Shown here: positions 56,201-64,000 of the stretch, piece by piece
How positions within the stretch are numbered: the stretch's first letter is position 1
Layout: every line of letters begins with the position of its first letter
NCBI GenBank assembly: GCA_021740915.1
Contig: JAIOYW010000016.1
Span: forward strand, 41,573-105,572
Length of the DNA: 64,000 nucleotides
Direction of reading: 5' to 3'
Source: Ignavibacteriales bacterium
GTDB lineage: Bacteria; Bacteroidota; Ignavibacteria; Ignavibacteriales; Melioribacteraceae
Notes under the pieces: generated by a model
What the model saw: the letters and a program-made list of their open reading frames with translations, nothing else
What the model was told of the DNA's origin: nothing
Databases searched by the model: none
Made by a program: the position numbers and the translations under genes

Positions 56201-59200
56201 TTTCATCGACATAATAAGAAATTGAACCGGGCATGTTTGTAAGTTCACCGTGAATGAACAGCTTCATTTCTTTGTAATTAAAAACGTCGAGGGGTCTGAA
56301 AAGATATTTTACAGCTTCACGGTAATCGCCATCTTCGAGTTCCTTTAGAATAAGCTGCAGCGACTGCTCATTTTTAAGAACATCCTGATCAGGTTTACTT
56401 CTGTCCTTCTCACGAAAAACACCGGGCGGAATTCTATAGTTCGGATTATCTTCAACGTTAATCGTCCCGATCGTAAGAACAGTATCATCCTGTGTGACAG
56501 TTTGCGTTAATTGTTTTTGCCACTGGTTACCAACAAGATTCATCTCGGCAAATCTGATATGGATATCTTCATCGCTTCCGGAAACCCAAAGTCTGATAAA
56601 TTCAACTACTGAAAAAGAAGGATCGCCAACAGTAGCAATAAAATCCTTTAAGGGAATTCTATAAAGATACCAGCTATCATTATCACCGCCTCCGGCAATA
56701 AATTCGTTCGTGATATAACTTGTATCAAGAGGCACTTCATATCTGTAATAACTATTGACTCTGTCTAATGTGAAATTTCGGTTCAGGTCTTCACTATCGG
56801 GCAATTTAATACCGGCATTTCTAAAAGCAGCATTGCCTTCTGTTCCGTTTATTCTGTCATAATTGTATGTGTTGATATCTACAAAGAAATTATCACCGCT
56901 TGGATCGGAATTTGTGCTTGAGTTATATCCCGGCTCCTCAGAATCAAAAAGCCCGTCGATACCGGTATCTTCTCCCTCTTCTTCAAGGTCGTTCTGATTC
57001 TTATCCTCTGTGTCAAGTTTGTTATTTGGAATTACGTCTTCAGAGATTTGGCCAAGATCCAGATAAAGCTTTGAATTTGCAGGAGCTTTTATAACTTTTG
57101 CCCAGAACTCAATAAATTCAACATTTTCCTCAACAAGATTGTTTGCTGTTGAAGAAAGCAGTTTCATCATACCGCCCCAGTTATTAGAAGTGTTCTCGAT
57201 GGTTGGATTCCAGTTGTAAGTCCCTTTTTTAGTTGGCTGATAAACAAAATCGAGAACAGAGACCTGCTCATCTTCGCGAGCGGCTCGCTTTCTTGTTCCC
57301 CATATATCCTGAATTTTTACGTCAGGGGGTATTATGTTGAACCAATAACTTTTTGCCTTATATCCCATCTGTTCTGAAAGGCTGAAATTACTAATAAACG
57401 GCAATCTGTCAGGAACGCTAAGATCCCTCCAGCTCCTGTCAGATACACCGATAGGAATAATTCTTTTGGCGCCTTCAAAATCGTCAATATATGCAATACT
57501 CTTATTATTATCAGAAGCAATAGTACTTTTCTTCGTATTCGGGTCAGGATCGATATATGCGTATTCTCCCTTGAACGATAACTGCGACATAGCTTTTGTG
57601 GAAATAACATTATCTATTGCCTTTGTAAGGAAAGGAAGGTCAATCGCCGTTTGAAAATCTAAACCGTAGATTGAATTATTCAGGGGTTCCTCACCAATTC
57701 TCACTTTATCGCTGAGAGTTTGCTGGTTAAGATTAAGATATGAAAAGCCTAATTTTGTCTTTTTACTGAACTCATAAAGCCCGCGGAAACCAAGCAGAGT
57801 TTTTGAAGCTAACTGGAACAGATCGTTCTGCTCATATGTGATTCTTAGGTCTGCGCCGGGAACTAATGCAGCATCATTTCTTATGGTTATCTGACCGATA
57901 TTATAGTCAACCGAATAATCGGAGCCTTCCTTTAGTTCATTACCGTTGAGGAGAACCCTGACCGAGTTCTCAACCGTATTAAACCCAATATTATAAACCG
58001 AAGACACTGAAGCTGAATATTCACCCGCAATAATAAATTTATCTTTTGCACGATCCTGTTTGGCAAAAGTTACAGTCGTATCGTAAACCGCCTGGTATCT
58101 TAATGTATCAGCAAGATTCCCCGGGAAATTTTTCCCAAAGGGTTGCAGCACCGGGAATATAATTTCACCTGTAGCCGGAATAATTGTCCTGCCCGGGAAA
58201 AAATCGAAAGCTCCGTCCGGTTGAGAACTTGTTCCGCTCTGATCAGTTTTATCGAGTAGAAACGCCTGAATCAGCTTCCTTCCTCCCAATTCGCTGACAG
58301 GATCCTGACCATCAATAATATACTTAATATCAAGCGTAAATCCTTCTTCTTTAACGTCCCTGCCACCAATAGGGTAGATATTTTTTAAATGCAGGCTCCA
58401 TGCTTCAGAAAACTTTGGCTGAAGGTTTTTAGGCTTGACTAATTTAAGCACAATCGTTTTTGAAGTATCTCCTGCTAAATCCTGGATGAATTCGCCATAA
58501 AAAATATCATTCTCCGGTCCGGGTGCTCCTTCCTGCCGGAAAGCGACAGCAATTGCCTCTTCATCCTGGACCTGCGTTTTAAAACTAATATAACCCGTTT
58601 CAGGATGGTAATCGTAATCAACACCTTCTGTCAGACGTATAAACCTACCGCCTATGATTGACTTACCTCTCTCTTCGGTAAGTGTTTCGCTCCTTAAATC
58701 ATCATAAAGCTGACCAGCTACTCTCGGTGCAAGATCAATAAAGGCATTTCCCTTTTTTTCATCTGGTTGTACGATGCCTGTTATTGTTTTCCACACTTCC
58801 ATGTCCTTGATACGGAATTCTTCATTAACCAGCGGTACCGGATTGGCATAATAATTCTTAAAAAGGTTTAACGCCTCTGATGTGTCAGCATATATTTTAT
58901 CAACAAAAAAATGATTCATCGAATACTCATAAGCATGAATCTCGAATTTCTGTTTCTCCGAGCCACCGCTGACACTTACTTCCTGAACTTCGCCCTTTTT
59001 CTGAGAAGCTAATGCTGTCAGAGTAAATGGTCCCATCTGGAAATTTGCCTTGATACCAAAAAGCGCTTCGCTTCCTCCGACGAGAGGTGAAGTCTGAAGA
59101 CTAACGTTTCCGGCTTCAATACTTTGTATTATTTCGTCTTCGTATCCGGTGTATTTGATTTTAAGTTGATTTTCGTACTCAAACTGCCTTTCAGTATTCC

Positions 59201-60134
59201 AGTCGGCTGATATTGTTAGTTTATCGCCTATTGTTCCATTTACATTTATCTGCACCTGCTGCTTAAAGTCAGGTTCATTCCTCGTATTTCCAAGTCTGCT
59301 TGAACTGATTCCCTCTGTCGTTTCACTTCTCCAGGCACCATGAATGTCAACCGCTCCGTTTATCCTGAGGTTAATTTCAGGAGGGCCGAAAATACTAAGA
59401 AACGAAGTGCTTGGTAAAGGTATTTGAATATTTGTAATATCGGTGATAAGCTGTCCAAGGTCTTTTGTACTCGCCTTCAATTCATATTTATATCCGAGGT
59501 CTTCCCAGAGATCCCTGTTAAGGGATTCCATTTTCATTTTTATATATTCCTCTCTCGGAACTTTCAGATAAGGACGGGGTTCCTGACCTGCGACTTTCTC
59601 CTTAATATTGACGTACTCGCCAGTTGAGTCAAGCTCAACTGTCCGCTGGAGATATTTAGTGGCAGGAATCAAGAAAAACGGACTGGGTCTTTTCTCTCTG
59701 AAAAGTAGATTGGGTTTGTCTTCCCTTGAATGGCGAAAATATTTCATTCTCGCTGTAGAATCGAGCGCCATTGAATCAACTTTTAACGTATCAGTAAGCA
59801 GGGAATCGGCAATCCGGACAGAATCGGAGATTAAAAATGTGGAATCAGCCGGGAACATAACAAAATCGACGGCAGGAATTGAATCTTCAAGTTCAATATC
59901 CTCCGGCGGAGTTATTGTGATCAACTCAGATTTAAAAATCGGAAGGGAGTCCGATTCATATTTTTCGGATAGACTCTCGGTCTTGTAATATGTTTCGCCA
60001 ATGTACTCGAAAATAGCGAGAAAGAGTAAATTGTTTGAATTTTTATGCAATGCGGGCATATAAAAACCCGTCGCAGAAAAAATTAAAACAGGGAAAACAA
60101 CAATCGCAAGAATTTTACTTATATGTTTTATCAA
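53289..60134 (-). CDS. sprA: T9SS outer-membrane translocon SprA/Sov
   Basis: 2281 aa, close to the 2400-residue F. johnsoniae SprA. After a signal sequence and a long disordered, Ser/Asp-rich N-terminus (about residues 60-150), the classic SprA region NEPDFKQQVQINVNGTIGDKL and SADWNTERQFEYENQLKIKY starts near residue 285. It continues as a giant 36-strand beta barrel. An Asp/Glu-rich EDKNQNDLEEEGEDTGIDG stretch (near 1045) is a likely extracellular loop or plug insert. A Gln/Pro-rich low-complexity stretch at ~1850-1890 is a loop. It forms the export pore for the sorting-domain proteins. It directly precedes porX in the operon. Confidence 0.97.
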   Translation of the reverse strand: MIKHISKILAIVVFPVLIFSATGFYMPALHKNSNNLLFLAIFEYIGETYYKTESLSEKYESDSLPIFKSELITITPPEDIELEDSIPAVDFVMFPADSTFLISDSVRIADSLLTDTLKVDSMALDSTARMKYFRHSREDKPNLLFREKRPSPFFLIPATKYLQRTVELDSTGEYVNIKEKVAGQEPRPYLKVPREEYIKMKMESLNRDLWEDLGYKYELKASTKDLGQLITDITNIQIPLPSTSFLSIFGPPEINLRINGAVDIHGAWRSETTEGISSSRLGNTRNEPDFKQQVQINVNGTIGDKLTISADWNTERQFEYENQLKIKYTGYEDEIIQSIEAGNVSLQTSPLVGGSEALFGIKANFQMGPFTLTALASQKKGEVQEVSVSGGSEKQKFEIHAYEYSMNHFFVDKIYADTSEALNLFKNYYANPVPLVNEEFRIKDMEVWKTITGIVQPDEKKGNAFIDLAPRVAGQLYDDLRSETLTEERGKSIIGGRFIRLTEGVDYDYHPETGYISFKTQVQDEEAIAVAFRQEGAPGPENDIFYGEFIQDLAGDTSKTIVLKLVKPKNLQPKFSEAWSLHLKNIYPIGGRDVKEEGFTLDIKYIIDGQDPVSELGGRKLIQAFLLDKTDQSGTSSQPDGAFDFFPGRTIIPATGEIIFPVLQPFGKNFPGNLADTLRYQAVYDTTVTFAKQDRAKDKFIIAGEYSASVSSVYNIGFNTVENSVRVLLNGNELKEGSDYSVDYNIGQITIRNDAALVPGADLRITYEQNDLFQLASKTLLGFRGLYEFSKKTKLGFSYLNLNQQTLSDKVRIGEEPLNNSIYGLDFQTAIDLPFLTKAIDNVISTKAMSQLSFKGEYAYIDPDPNTKKSTIASDNNKSIAYIDDFEGAKRIIPIGVSDRSWRDLSVPDRLPFISNFSLSEQMGYKAKSYWFNIIPPDVKIQDIWGTRKRAAREDEQVSVLDFVYQPTKKGTYNWNPTIENTSNNWGGMMKLLSSTANNLVEENVEFIEFWAKVIKAPANSKLYLDLGQISEDVIPNNKLDTEDKNQNDLEEEGEDTGIDGLFDSEEPGYNSSTNSDPSGDNFFVDINTYNYDRINGTEGNAAFRNAGIKLPDSEDLNRNFTLDRVNSYYRYEVPLDTSYITNEFIAGGGDNDSWYLYRIPLKDFIATVGDPSFSVVEFIRLWVSGSDEDIHIRFAEMNLVGNQWQKQLTQTVTQDDTVLTIGTINVEDNPNYRIPPGVFREKDRSKPDQDVLKNEQSLQLILKELEDGDYREAVKYLFRPLDVFNYKEMKLFIHGELTNMPGSISYYVDENNYSSEVYFRFGSDSLNYYEYRQPVQPDWNEISMKFDELTAIKQRRDTAGVLFRSSVPGQPGHSFGVRGNPTLTRVTFFTVGIINPKDKGTVGEKVSGEIWVNELRVLDAEDTPGWAYSASTSLQFADVLTVSLNASKTNPYFHKLSERFGSRVDRDNWGASLDLDIIKLIPANLSGSNLKLNYSRTESISKPLYFPGTDIAVDQAAEQAKLKLIESGATEAEADKEAAELKSRAQTLNISDSWALPNIRIKIPSSKWYIRDTFNSLSFSFNYNKTISRSPTVLTSRSWVWNATGRHSLNLSQDYFFYPANIPLLGSLIEIFTDYRNAKIYFTPQNITSGVSLKRNQAFTQNRGVNVEPSIQRDFTSTRNFSYAWKITEGGIINVTTNYSADFSSSLAYLLTNPDENGKLIDRSESDIWRDIFNSEFFGKDFNFKQNFDLKTSPKLPSIWDLNKYFSVNAGYGASYTWQNNFTQGELGRGAGFSNRITAGLNLRWKSLTAPLFDEEASGGTQGGIQPRNTRGRGRTTAPVNQPQQPTANDSTSVADSTAGKPSILTRGLAALKATSKWIFFDYEQISLNFNQTNSLSGGGLTGEGTGFSNFWGIRQKAASGPTRAFMLGLSYDLGPRAPNGNLSDNFSQKNTIDFKTSRPLWEGAQLDLNWKVGWGLNKSTKLTTDEDGNIFVNNINSTGTLERSFLSFPPSFFLSIFGSGIKKVNELYNPASEDPNKNLSEAFIEGFESFPILANVPFLSKFAAYIPRPNWRINWSGLEKLSFFKNFAKRVSLSHAYNSSYSEGWKIDPDGKQAVQTQKLNYGFAPLIGVNITFNELWGGNLSGSVKFSTKTAYDLGLSTRNITETFSRDINLSASYSKTGFSLPLFGISLQNDLEISVSYTNTRNSVVIFEMDNFIEDGKPQDGTIRTSLEPRIKYVMSSRVTLSLFYKSTTVEPEGAARIPPTSTSEAGLDVHISIQ

Positions 60135-60269
60135 GATCAGAAATATTTTATCTTAAAATAGCTCGTAATTATAGTAAAATTATTTCAATAAATTCTCCCT
60201 AGTTCCTTTGCAAAGATAATAAATGAAATTGATAGAATACAAGTTTGATTTAATACAATAAAATCTGCA

Positions 60270-60959
60270 CTAAATAATATCATTAATATGAGTGTTTTCA
60301 GCAATAGTATCTATAATTTCCCCGCCGTCAATAACAACTGAACTTAATTTCCTGCCGATACAAGCCCCGGTATCAAGATACAAGGCGTTGGCCTCCTCAT
60401 CAAATGCTATCTCATCGTGAGTTGTGTGTCCCACAATCTGGATTTTACCGAGATTTAATAGATCGTCCCGCGTCCAAAGCACCCCCCGCTCCGTCAGATA
60501 ATCGGTGTGAATCAGATCATGGAGATTATCGAGGTTCTCTCTGTAATTGGCAGATAGTTCATTTGAATATTTTGTGCTGATTCCTGCGTGAGAAATAAAT
60601 ATACCTTCCAGATTATAGAATAATGGCAGTGATTCAATATAATTAAGATGAGTTTCAAGTTGATTTTCATAGCCTTCATAAGAAAGAATAGTCGTCTCAC
60701 TTCCGTTCATCGACCATGAACGGGCAAAAAGACTCATTGGCTGCCTGAAAAAATGATTGAACATATAATCATGATTTCCGGGAGTCACTCTTATTCCTTC
60801 TTTCATCATCAGATCAACAACATTAAAGCTGAAATTCCCTCTGTCAACCATATCACCGACACAATATATTTCAACTGATTTATATTTTTTCCTGATTTTT
60901 TTTAAAAGCTCGATAAGCGTATAAAAGCATCCGTGTATATCACCGATAACTGCAATCAT
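60270..60959 (-). CDS. Metallophosphoesterase of the serine/threonine protein phosphatase type
   Basis: 229 aa with the PPP-type motifs GDIHGCFYTL (residues 6-15), GDMVDRGNFS (about 36-45) and GNHDYMF near 60, plus later His residues (VGHTTHDE and ISHAG). Related to ApaH/PrpE-like enzymes as well as protein phosphatases, so the substrate is open: phosphoprotein or diadenosine polyphosphate. It lies 3 bp from the CoA-transferase gene. Confidence 0.88.
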   Translation of the reverse strand: MIAVIGDIHGCFYTLIELLKKIRKKYKSVEIYCVGDMVDRGNFSFNVVDLMMKEGIRVTPGNHDYMFNHFFRQPMSLFARSWSMNGSETTILSYEGYENQLETHLNYIESLPLFYNLEGIFISHAGISTKYSNELSANYRENLDNLHDLIHTDYLTERGVLWTRDDLLNLGKIQIVGHTTHDEIAFDEEANALYLDTGACIGRKLSSVVIDGGEIIDTIAENTHINDII

Positions 60960-60962
60960 ATA

Positions 60963-62315
60963 TCAGATATGATAATTCTCCCTGGCAAATTTTTCTAATT
61001 CTTCCCTGAAAGCAGGATGTGAGATTCTAATCAATTGGCGCGCTCTTTCCTGAATAGTCTTACCATAAAGGCTGGCAATTCCATACTCAGTAACAACATA
61101 ATGCACATCCCCTCTTGAAGTGACAACACCTGCACCAGGCTTTAATATTGGGACTATCCTTGTAATCGTGTTTTGTTTGGTAGTAGAAGGCAAAGCAATA
61201 ATAGGTTTGCCGCCCTCGCTGTGTGCGGCACCTCTGATAAAATCAACCTGTCCTCCAATACCACTGAAAAATCTTGTGCCGATCGAATCAGAGCATACTT
61301 GTCCTGTCAGGTCAACTTCAATCGCTGAATTGATGGCGACCATGTTATTATTCTTCGCAATTATAAATGGATCATTCACATATTCCTGCGGATGAAATTC
61401 AAAGATCGGGTTATTATCAAGAAAGTTATATGATTTCCGGGTTCCAAGAACAAATCCGGCGATAATTTTACCAGGATGCAATGTTTTTCTTTCCCCGTTG
61501 ATAATACCCTCTTCAACAAGCTCGACAAGACCATCCGAAAACATTTCTGTATGAACCCCAAGGTCTTTATGCGATTTTAAATACTTAAGGACTGAATCCG
61601 GTATCGCTCCAATCCCCATTTGAAGAGTGGCTCCATCATTTATCATCCCGGCGACATGTTTTCCGATTCGGTCATAAACATTAAGTTCTTCTGCTGATGA
61701 ATTGGGATCAACCTGAGGAAGTTCCAGCAATGGTTGATCGTGTTCAACAATAAAATCAATTTTATTAACGTGAATAAAACTGTTACCCAGCCCGCGGGGC
61801 ATTTCCTGATTAATCTGGGCAATCACGTATTTTGCCTTCTCCGCCGGTGTTTTTATGTTGCCGACATCAATCCCATAGCTGCAAAAGCCATGTTCATCGG
61901 GAGGTGAAACGTGGATCATTGCAACATCAACATCGATCACGTTGTTCTTGAATAGAAGTGTGACTTCGGAAAGAAATATGGGAATAAATTCAGCCCTGCC
62001 TTCAGCAATGGCTTTTCGTGCGTTTGTTCCTATAAAAAAAGCCTTGTGTTTAAAGTGCTTTTCCATTCCAGGCGCCATATAAGACAGATCGCCAACTATA
62101 AGGATATGATAAATGTTAACATCCTCAAGTTCATCTTTCCTGTCAACCATTGCTCTTATAAGATCCAGAGGCGCGGCACAACCGGGCTGAATAACAACGT
62201 TATCGCCGGATTTAATAATTTTAACAGCCTCATCGGCAGTAGTAAGCTTGGAGGCATAATTCCTGCTCCAGATGCTCGAAGTAGCTTTTACGGTTCTAAT
62301 AGTATCAACAGACAT
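60963..62315 (-). CDS. Acetyl-CoA hydrolase/CoA-transferase family protein (4-hydroxybutyrate/butyrate type)
   Basis: 450 aa, class I-like CoA-transferase of the ACH1/Cat1/AbfT branch. The family pattern is clear: NVVIQPGCAAPLDLIRAMVDR, IGAIPDSVLKYL, the active-site Glu in GVHTEMFSDGLVELVE, and GIGGQVDFIRGAAHSEGGKPIIALPST. It moves CoA between acyl-CoA and acetate or hydrolyses acetyl-CoA. Partner genes for butyrate or propionate use are not adjacent, so the exact acid is unknown. Its neighbours are a phosphatase and alanine dehydrogenase. Confidence 0.9.
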   Translation of the reverse strand: MSVDTIRTVKATSSIWSRNYASKLTTADEAVKIIKSGDNVVIQPGCAAPLDLIRAMVDRKDELEDVNIYHILIVGDLSYMAPGMEKHFKHKAFFIGTNARKAIAEGRAEFIPIFLSEVTLLFKNNVIDVDVAMIHVSPPDEHGFCSYGIDVGNIKTPAEKAKYVIAQINQEMPRGLGNSFIHVNKIDFIVEHDQPLLELPQVDPNSSAEELNVYDRIGKHVAGMINDGATLQMGIGAIPDSVLKYLKSHKDLGVHTEMFSDGLVELVEEGIINGERKTLHPGKIIAGFVLGTRKSYNFLDNNPIFEFHPQEYVNDPFIIAKNNNMVAINSAIEVDLTGQVCSDSIGTRFFSGIGGQVDFIRGAAHSEGGKPIIALPSTTKQNTITRIVPILKPGAGVVTSRGDVHYVVTEYGIASLYGKTIQERARQLIRISHPAFREELEKFARENYHI

Positions 62316-62324
62316 ATATTCTAA

Positions 62325-63446
62325 TTAATTAGTAGCAAAAATATGGAGGCGTCTGAACTCCACACCAAATGTTTCTGCAATACTCTCATTGCTGCAGAAC
62401 CCATTGAATGTGCAAACACCTTTCGCAAGTCCCGGCTCTCCCATCATTGCTCCGGAGAGACCGTTATCAGCTATTCTGAGTATATACTCAATTGATGCAT
62501 TTGTTAGGGCATAACTTGCCGTCCTTGAAACAAGCGCCGGAATGTTGGGCACACAATAATGTATAACATCATGCATCACGTAAACAGGATCACTCATCGT
62601 TGTAGGCCGGCTTGTAGCGATACATCCGCCCTGATCAATACTCACGTCAACAATTACAGCACCCTTTTTCATCGTTTTAACCATCTCTTCGGTCACAAGG
62701 TGCGGAATTTTTTCCCCTCTTACGTTGATAGCTCCCACAAGCAGATCGGCAAACTTCACTCCACGTGCGATTGTATATTCATTTGCAACAACCGTAGTTA
62801 TTCGTTTATCAAGAATGTCTTCAATTCTTCTTAATCTTCGAAGATCCTTATCAAGGACAATAACCTGCGCACCTCTTCCAAGAGCAGCTCTGGCAACATT
62901 AAAACCAACTGCACCTGCCCCAAGCACAACAACTGCTGCGGGAGCAACACCTGTTATTCCACCCATAAGAATTCCGCGGCTGCTCGGGAAATCGCTACCC
63001 ATAAATCTCTCGCCGATCTGGACTGCAAGCTGCCCGGCTATTTCGCTCATTGACCGCAAAACAGGTAGTTCTTTATCGTGCTCTATGAGCTCATAGCTGA
63101 CTGCTGAAATCTTTTTCGTGAGCAGGGCTTCGAGGATATGTTTTTTGCTTAATGCAAGATGAAGGAACGAAAAAACAATCTGCTCTTCCTGCAGCAGCTT
63201 TGCCTCGTCTAAGGTGAGAGGAGCAATTTTTGCAATAAGCTCCGATCTTTGATAAACTTCCTCTGCCGAATAAACAACTTTGGCGCCGACTTTTCTATAT
63301 TCTTCATCAGAGAAATGGCTGTCAATCCCAGCGTCATTTTCAATATATACGCTATGTCCTGATTTGACCAATGTATCAACTCCTGCCGGTGCAAGAGCTA
63401 CCCTTTTTTCCTCATGATGAGTTTCTTTAGGTATTCCTATTCTCAT
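62325..63446 (-). CDS. ald: Alanine dehydrogenase
   Basis: 373 aa NAD-dependent enzyme interconverting alanine and pyruvate plus ammonia. It begins RIGIPKETHHEEKRVALAPAGV and has SYELIEHDKELPVLRSMSEIAG near residue 115 and the VVLGAGAVGFNVARAALGRGA dinucleotide fold near 170. Family length is 360-375. The operon then runs into the CoA-transferase gene 9 bp later. A related transhydrogenase alpha subunit is the alternative, but the length and missing beta gene favour Ald. Confidence 0.93.
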   Translation of the reverse strand: MRIGIPKETHHEEKRVALAPAGVDTLVKSGHSVYIENDAGIDSHFSDEEYRKVGAKVVYSAEEVYQRSELIAKIAPLTLDEAKLLQEEQIVFSFLHLALSKKHILEALLTKKISAVSYELIEHDKELPVLRSMSEIAGQLAVQIGERFMGSDFPSSRGILMGGITGVAPAAVVVLGAGAVGFNVARAALGRGAQVIVLDKDLRRLRRIEDILDKRITTVVANEYTIARGVKFADLLVGAINVRGEKIPHLVTEEMVKTMKKGAVIVDVSIDQGGCIATSRPTTMSDPVYVMHDVIHYCVPNIPALVSRTASYALTNASIEYILRIADNGLSGAMMGEPGLAKGVCTFNGFCSNESIAETFGVEFRRLHIFATN

Positions 63447-63468
63447 TTCCAGTAAGTTTTATTTTGTT

Positions 63469-63497
63469 GTTAAATTTAATCATAATACTTTTGTCAA
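63469..63497 (-). promoter_or_regulatory. Possible sigma70-type promoter for ald
   Basis: On the minus strand a perfect TTGACA (63497-63492), 17 nt, then TTTAAC (63474-63469), about 20 bp before the ald ATG. The -35 is perfect, the -10 weak (TTTAAC versus TATAAT). Tentative. Confidence 0.3.
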
Positions 63498-63513
63498 ACA
63501 ATTTCGAACGTTC

Positions 63514-64000
63514 TTATAAGACCTGTGTCACAGGAGTTTTACCATTCAGAACATTAATTACGTTTTTAGCTGCCAGCAGAGCCATCTCTGTTCTTGCTTC
63601 TTTTGTCGCACTTCCTGTGTGCGGCAGTAAAATAACATTCTCAAGATTTAGGAATTCCGGATTAATATCAGGTTCGTTTCGGTAAACATCTAATCCGGCG
63701 GCAAATATTTTTTTATTTTTAAGGATTTTGATCAGGAATTCCTCATCAAGAATCTCGCCGCGTGCAGTATTTATTAATATTGCATCATTCTTTAGCATAG
63801 AAAGATATTTGCTGCCGATTAAATCTCGCGTATCATTATTAAGCGGAATATGCAGTGAAACGATATCACTTTTTGAAAATAATTCATCAAGAGATGTAAA
63901 TGTAGCTCTGGTAGCATTTTCAAAACTTAGGTTGCGGCTGCGGCTGCTGTAAATAATGCGGCATCCAAGCGCCTGCATTTTTGAAGCATAAGACCGCCCT
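63514..64000 (-). CDS. D-isomer-specific 2-hydroxyacid dehydrogenase, C-terminal part (5' end outside window)
   Basis: The frame is open to the right edge, so the Met at 63978 is internal. The preceding codons (GRSYASK) continue the dinucleotide-binding helix, ending MQALGCRIIYSSR, where this family has GxGxIGxxVAxRxxxFGM-like sequence. The rest shows SDIVSLHIPLNNDTRDLIG, INTARGEILDEEFL (the conserved Arg) and the catalytic His in LPHTGSAT. Glyoxylate/hydroxypyruvate reductase or phosphoglycerate dehydrogenase-type activity is likely; N-terminal half is not seen. Confidence 0.9.
   Translation of the reverse strand, partial: GRSYASKMQALGCRIIYSSRSRNLSFENATRATFTSLDELFSKSDIVSLHIPLNNDTRDLIGSKYLSMLKNDAILINTARGEILDEEFLIKILKNKKIFAAGLDVYRNEPDINPEFLNLENVILLPHTGSATKEARTEMALLAAKNVINVLNGKTPVTQVL

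Overview
This 64-kb window is AT-rich chromosomal DNA from an environmental bacterium of the Bacteroidota/Chlorobi/Ignavibacteriota (FCB) assemblage, most likely an Ignavibacteria relative. The evidence is a full-length SprA, which is the outer-membrane translocon of the type IX secretion system (T9SS), next to PorX, its PglZ-type response regulator. Three secreted proteins also end in T9SS sorting domains with the NYPNPFNPxTxIxF signature that is very common in Ignavibacteria. The assignment rests on recognised families and motifs, not on a database search. I see no phage, insertion sequence, CRISPR array, rRNA or tRNA.

Layout. (1) 1-2857, plus strand: the end of a fused CitD-CitE citrate lyase gene (cut by the window edge), citF and a small membrane protein. 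(2) 2861-21733, minus strand: a long housekeeping block with nfeD, speB, yajC, tgt, a DCC-family protein, a CNNM/CorC-type protein, a UbiA-family prenyltransferase, a mutase large subunit, mutL, folA, a PEGA lipoprotein, thyA, glycerate kinase, a HIT protein, an EF-G2-type GTPase, two envelope-stress-like small proteins, a flippase-like membrane protein, maf and an FN3-like secreted protein. (3) 21876-29846, plus strand: an MFS exporter, two T9SS cargo proteins, a two-HTH regulator, a possible 31-residue membrane peptide and an EamA transporter. (4) 30017-45273, minus strand: a peptide-use cluster (M29-like aminopeptidase, MFS, OPT transporter) with an orphan PqqD-like protein and an outer-membrane protein, a TIGR02757 protein, a T9SS sialidase-like protein, pdxJ, a CPBP protease, a split lysine-ketoglutarate reductase/saccharopine dehydrogenase pair and dnaK. 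(5) 45519-48220, plus strand: birA, coaX and a cysteine desulfurase. (6) 48217-64000, minus strand: panC, accD, a DUF1573 protein, tsaB, tsaE, porX, sprA, a phosphatase, a CoA-transferase, alanine dehydrogenase and the C-terminal part of a 2-hydroxyacid dehydrogenase.

How the parts fit. The secretion theme runs through the window: SprA and PorX form one end of a tightly packed operon, and the three sorting-domain proteins are their likely export substrates. Cofactor and central metabolism is the second theme: BirA with AccD (biotin-dependent carboxylase), PanC with CoaX (CoA), FolA with ThyA (folate/dTMP), PdxJ (PLP), citrate lyase, the mutase subunit, CoA-transferase and Ald. Amino-acid and peptide catabolism is the third: OPT, aminopeptidase, saccharopine pathway, agmatinase and Ald.

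The main points for a second look are: the porX-sprA operon linked to t6A genes; a terminator hairpin that swallows the apparent start codon of the two-HTH gene, followed by a tiny membrane ORF; a hairpin terminator that overlaps the stops of two convergent genes; a cluster of TGTCA motifs between dnaK and birA; the split eukaryote-like lysine degradation pair; and the PqqD/outer-membrane protein pair with non-ATG starts. I found no clearly new defence or RNA-guided system.
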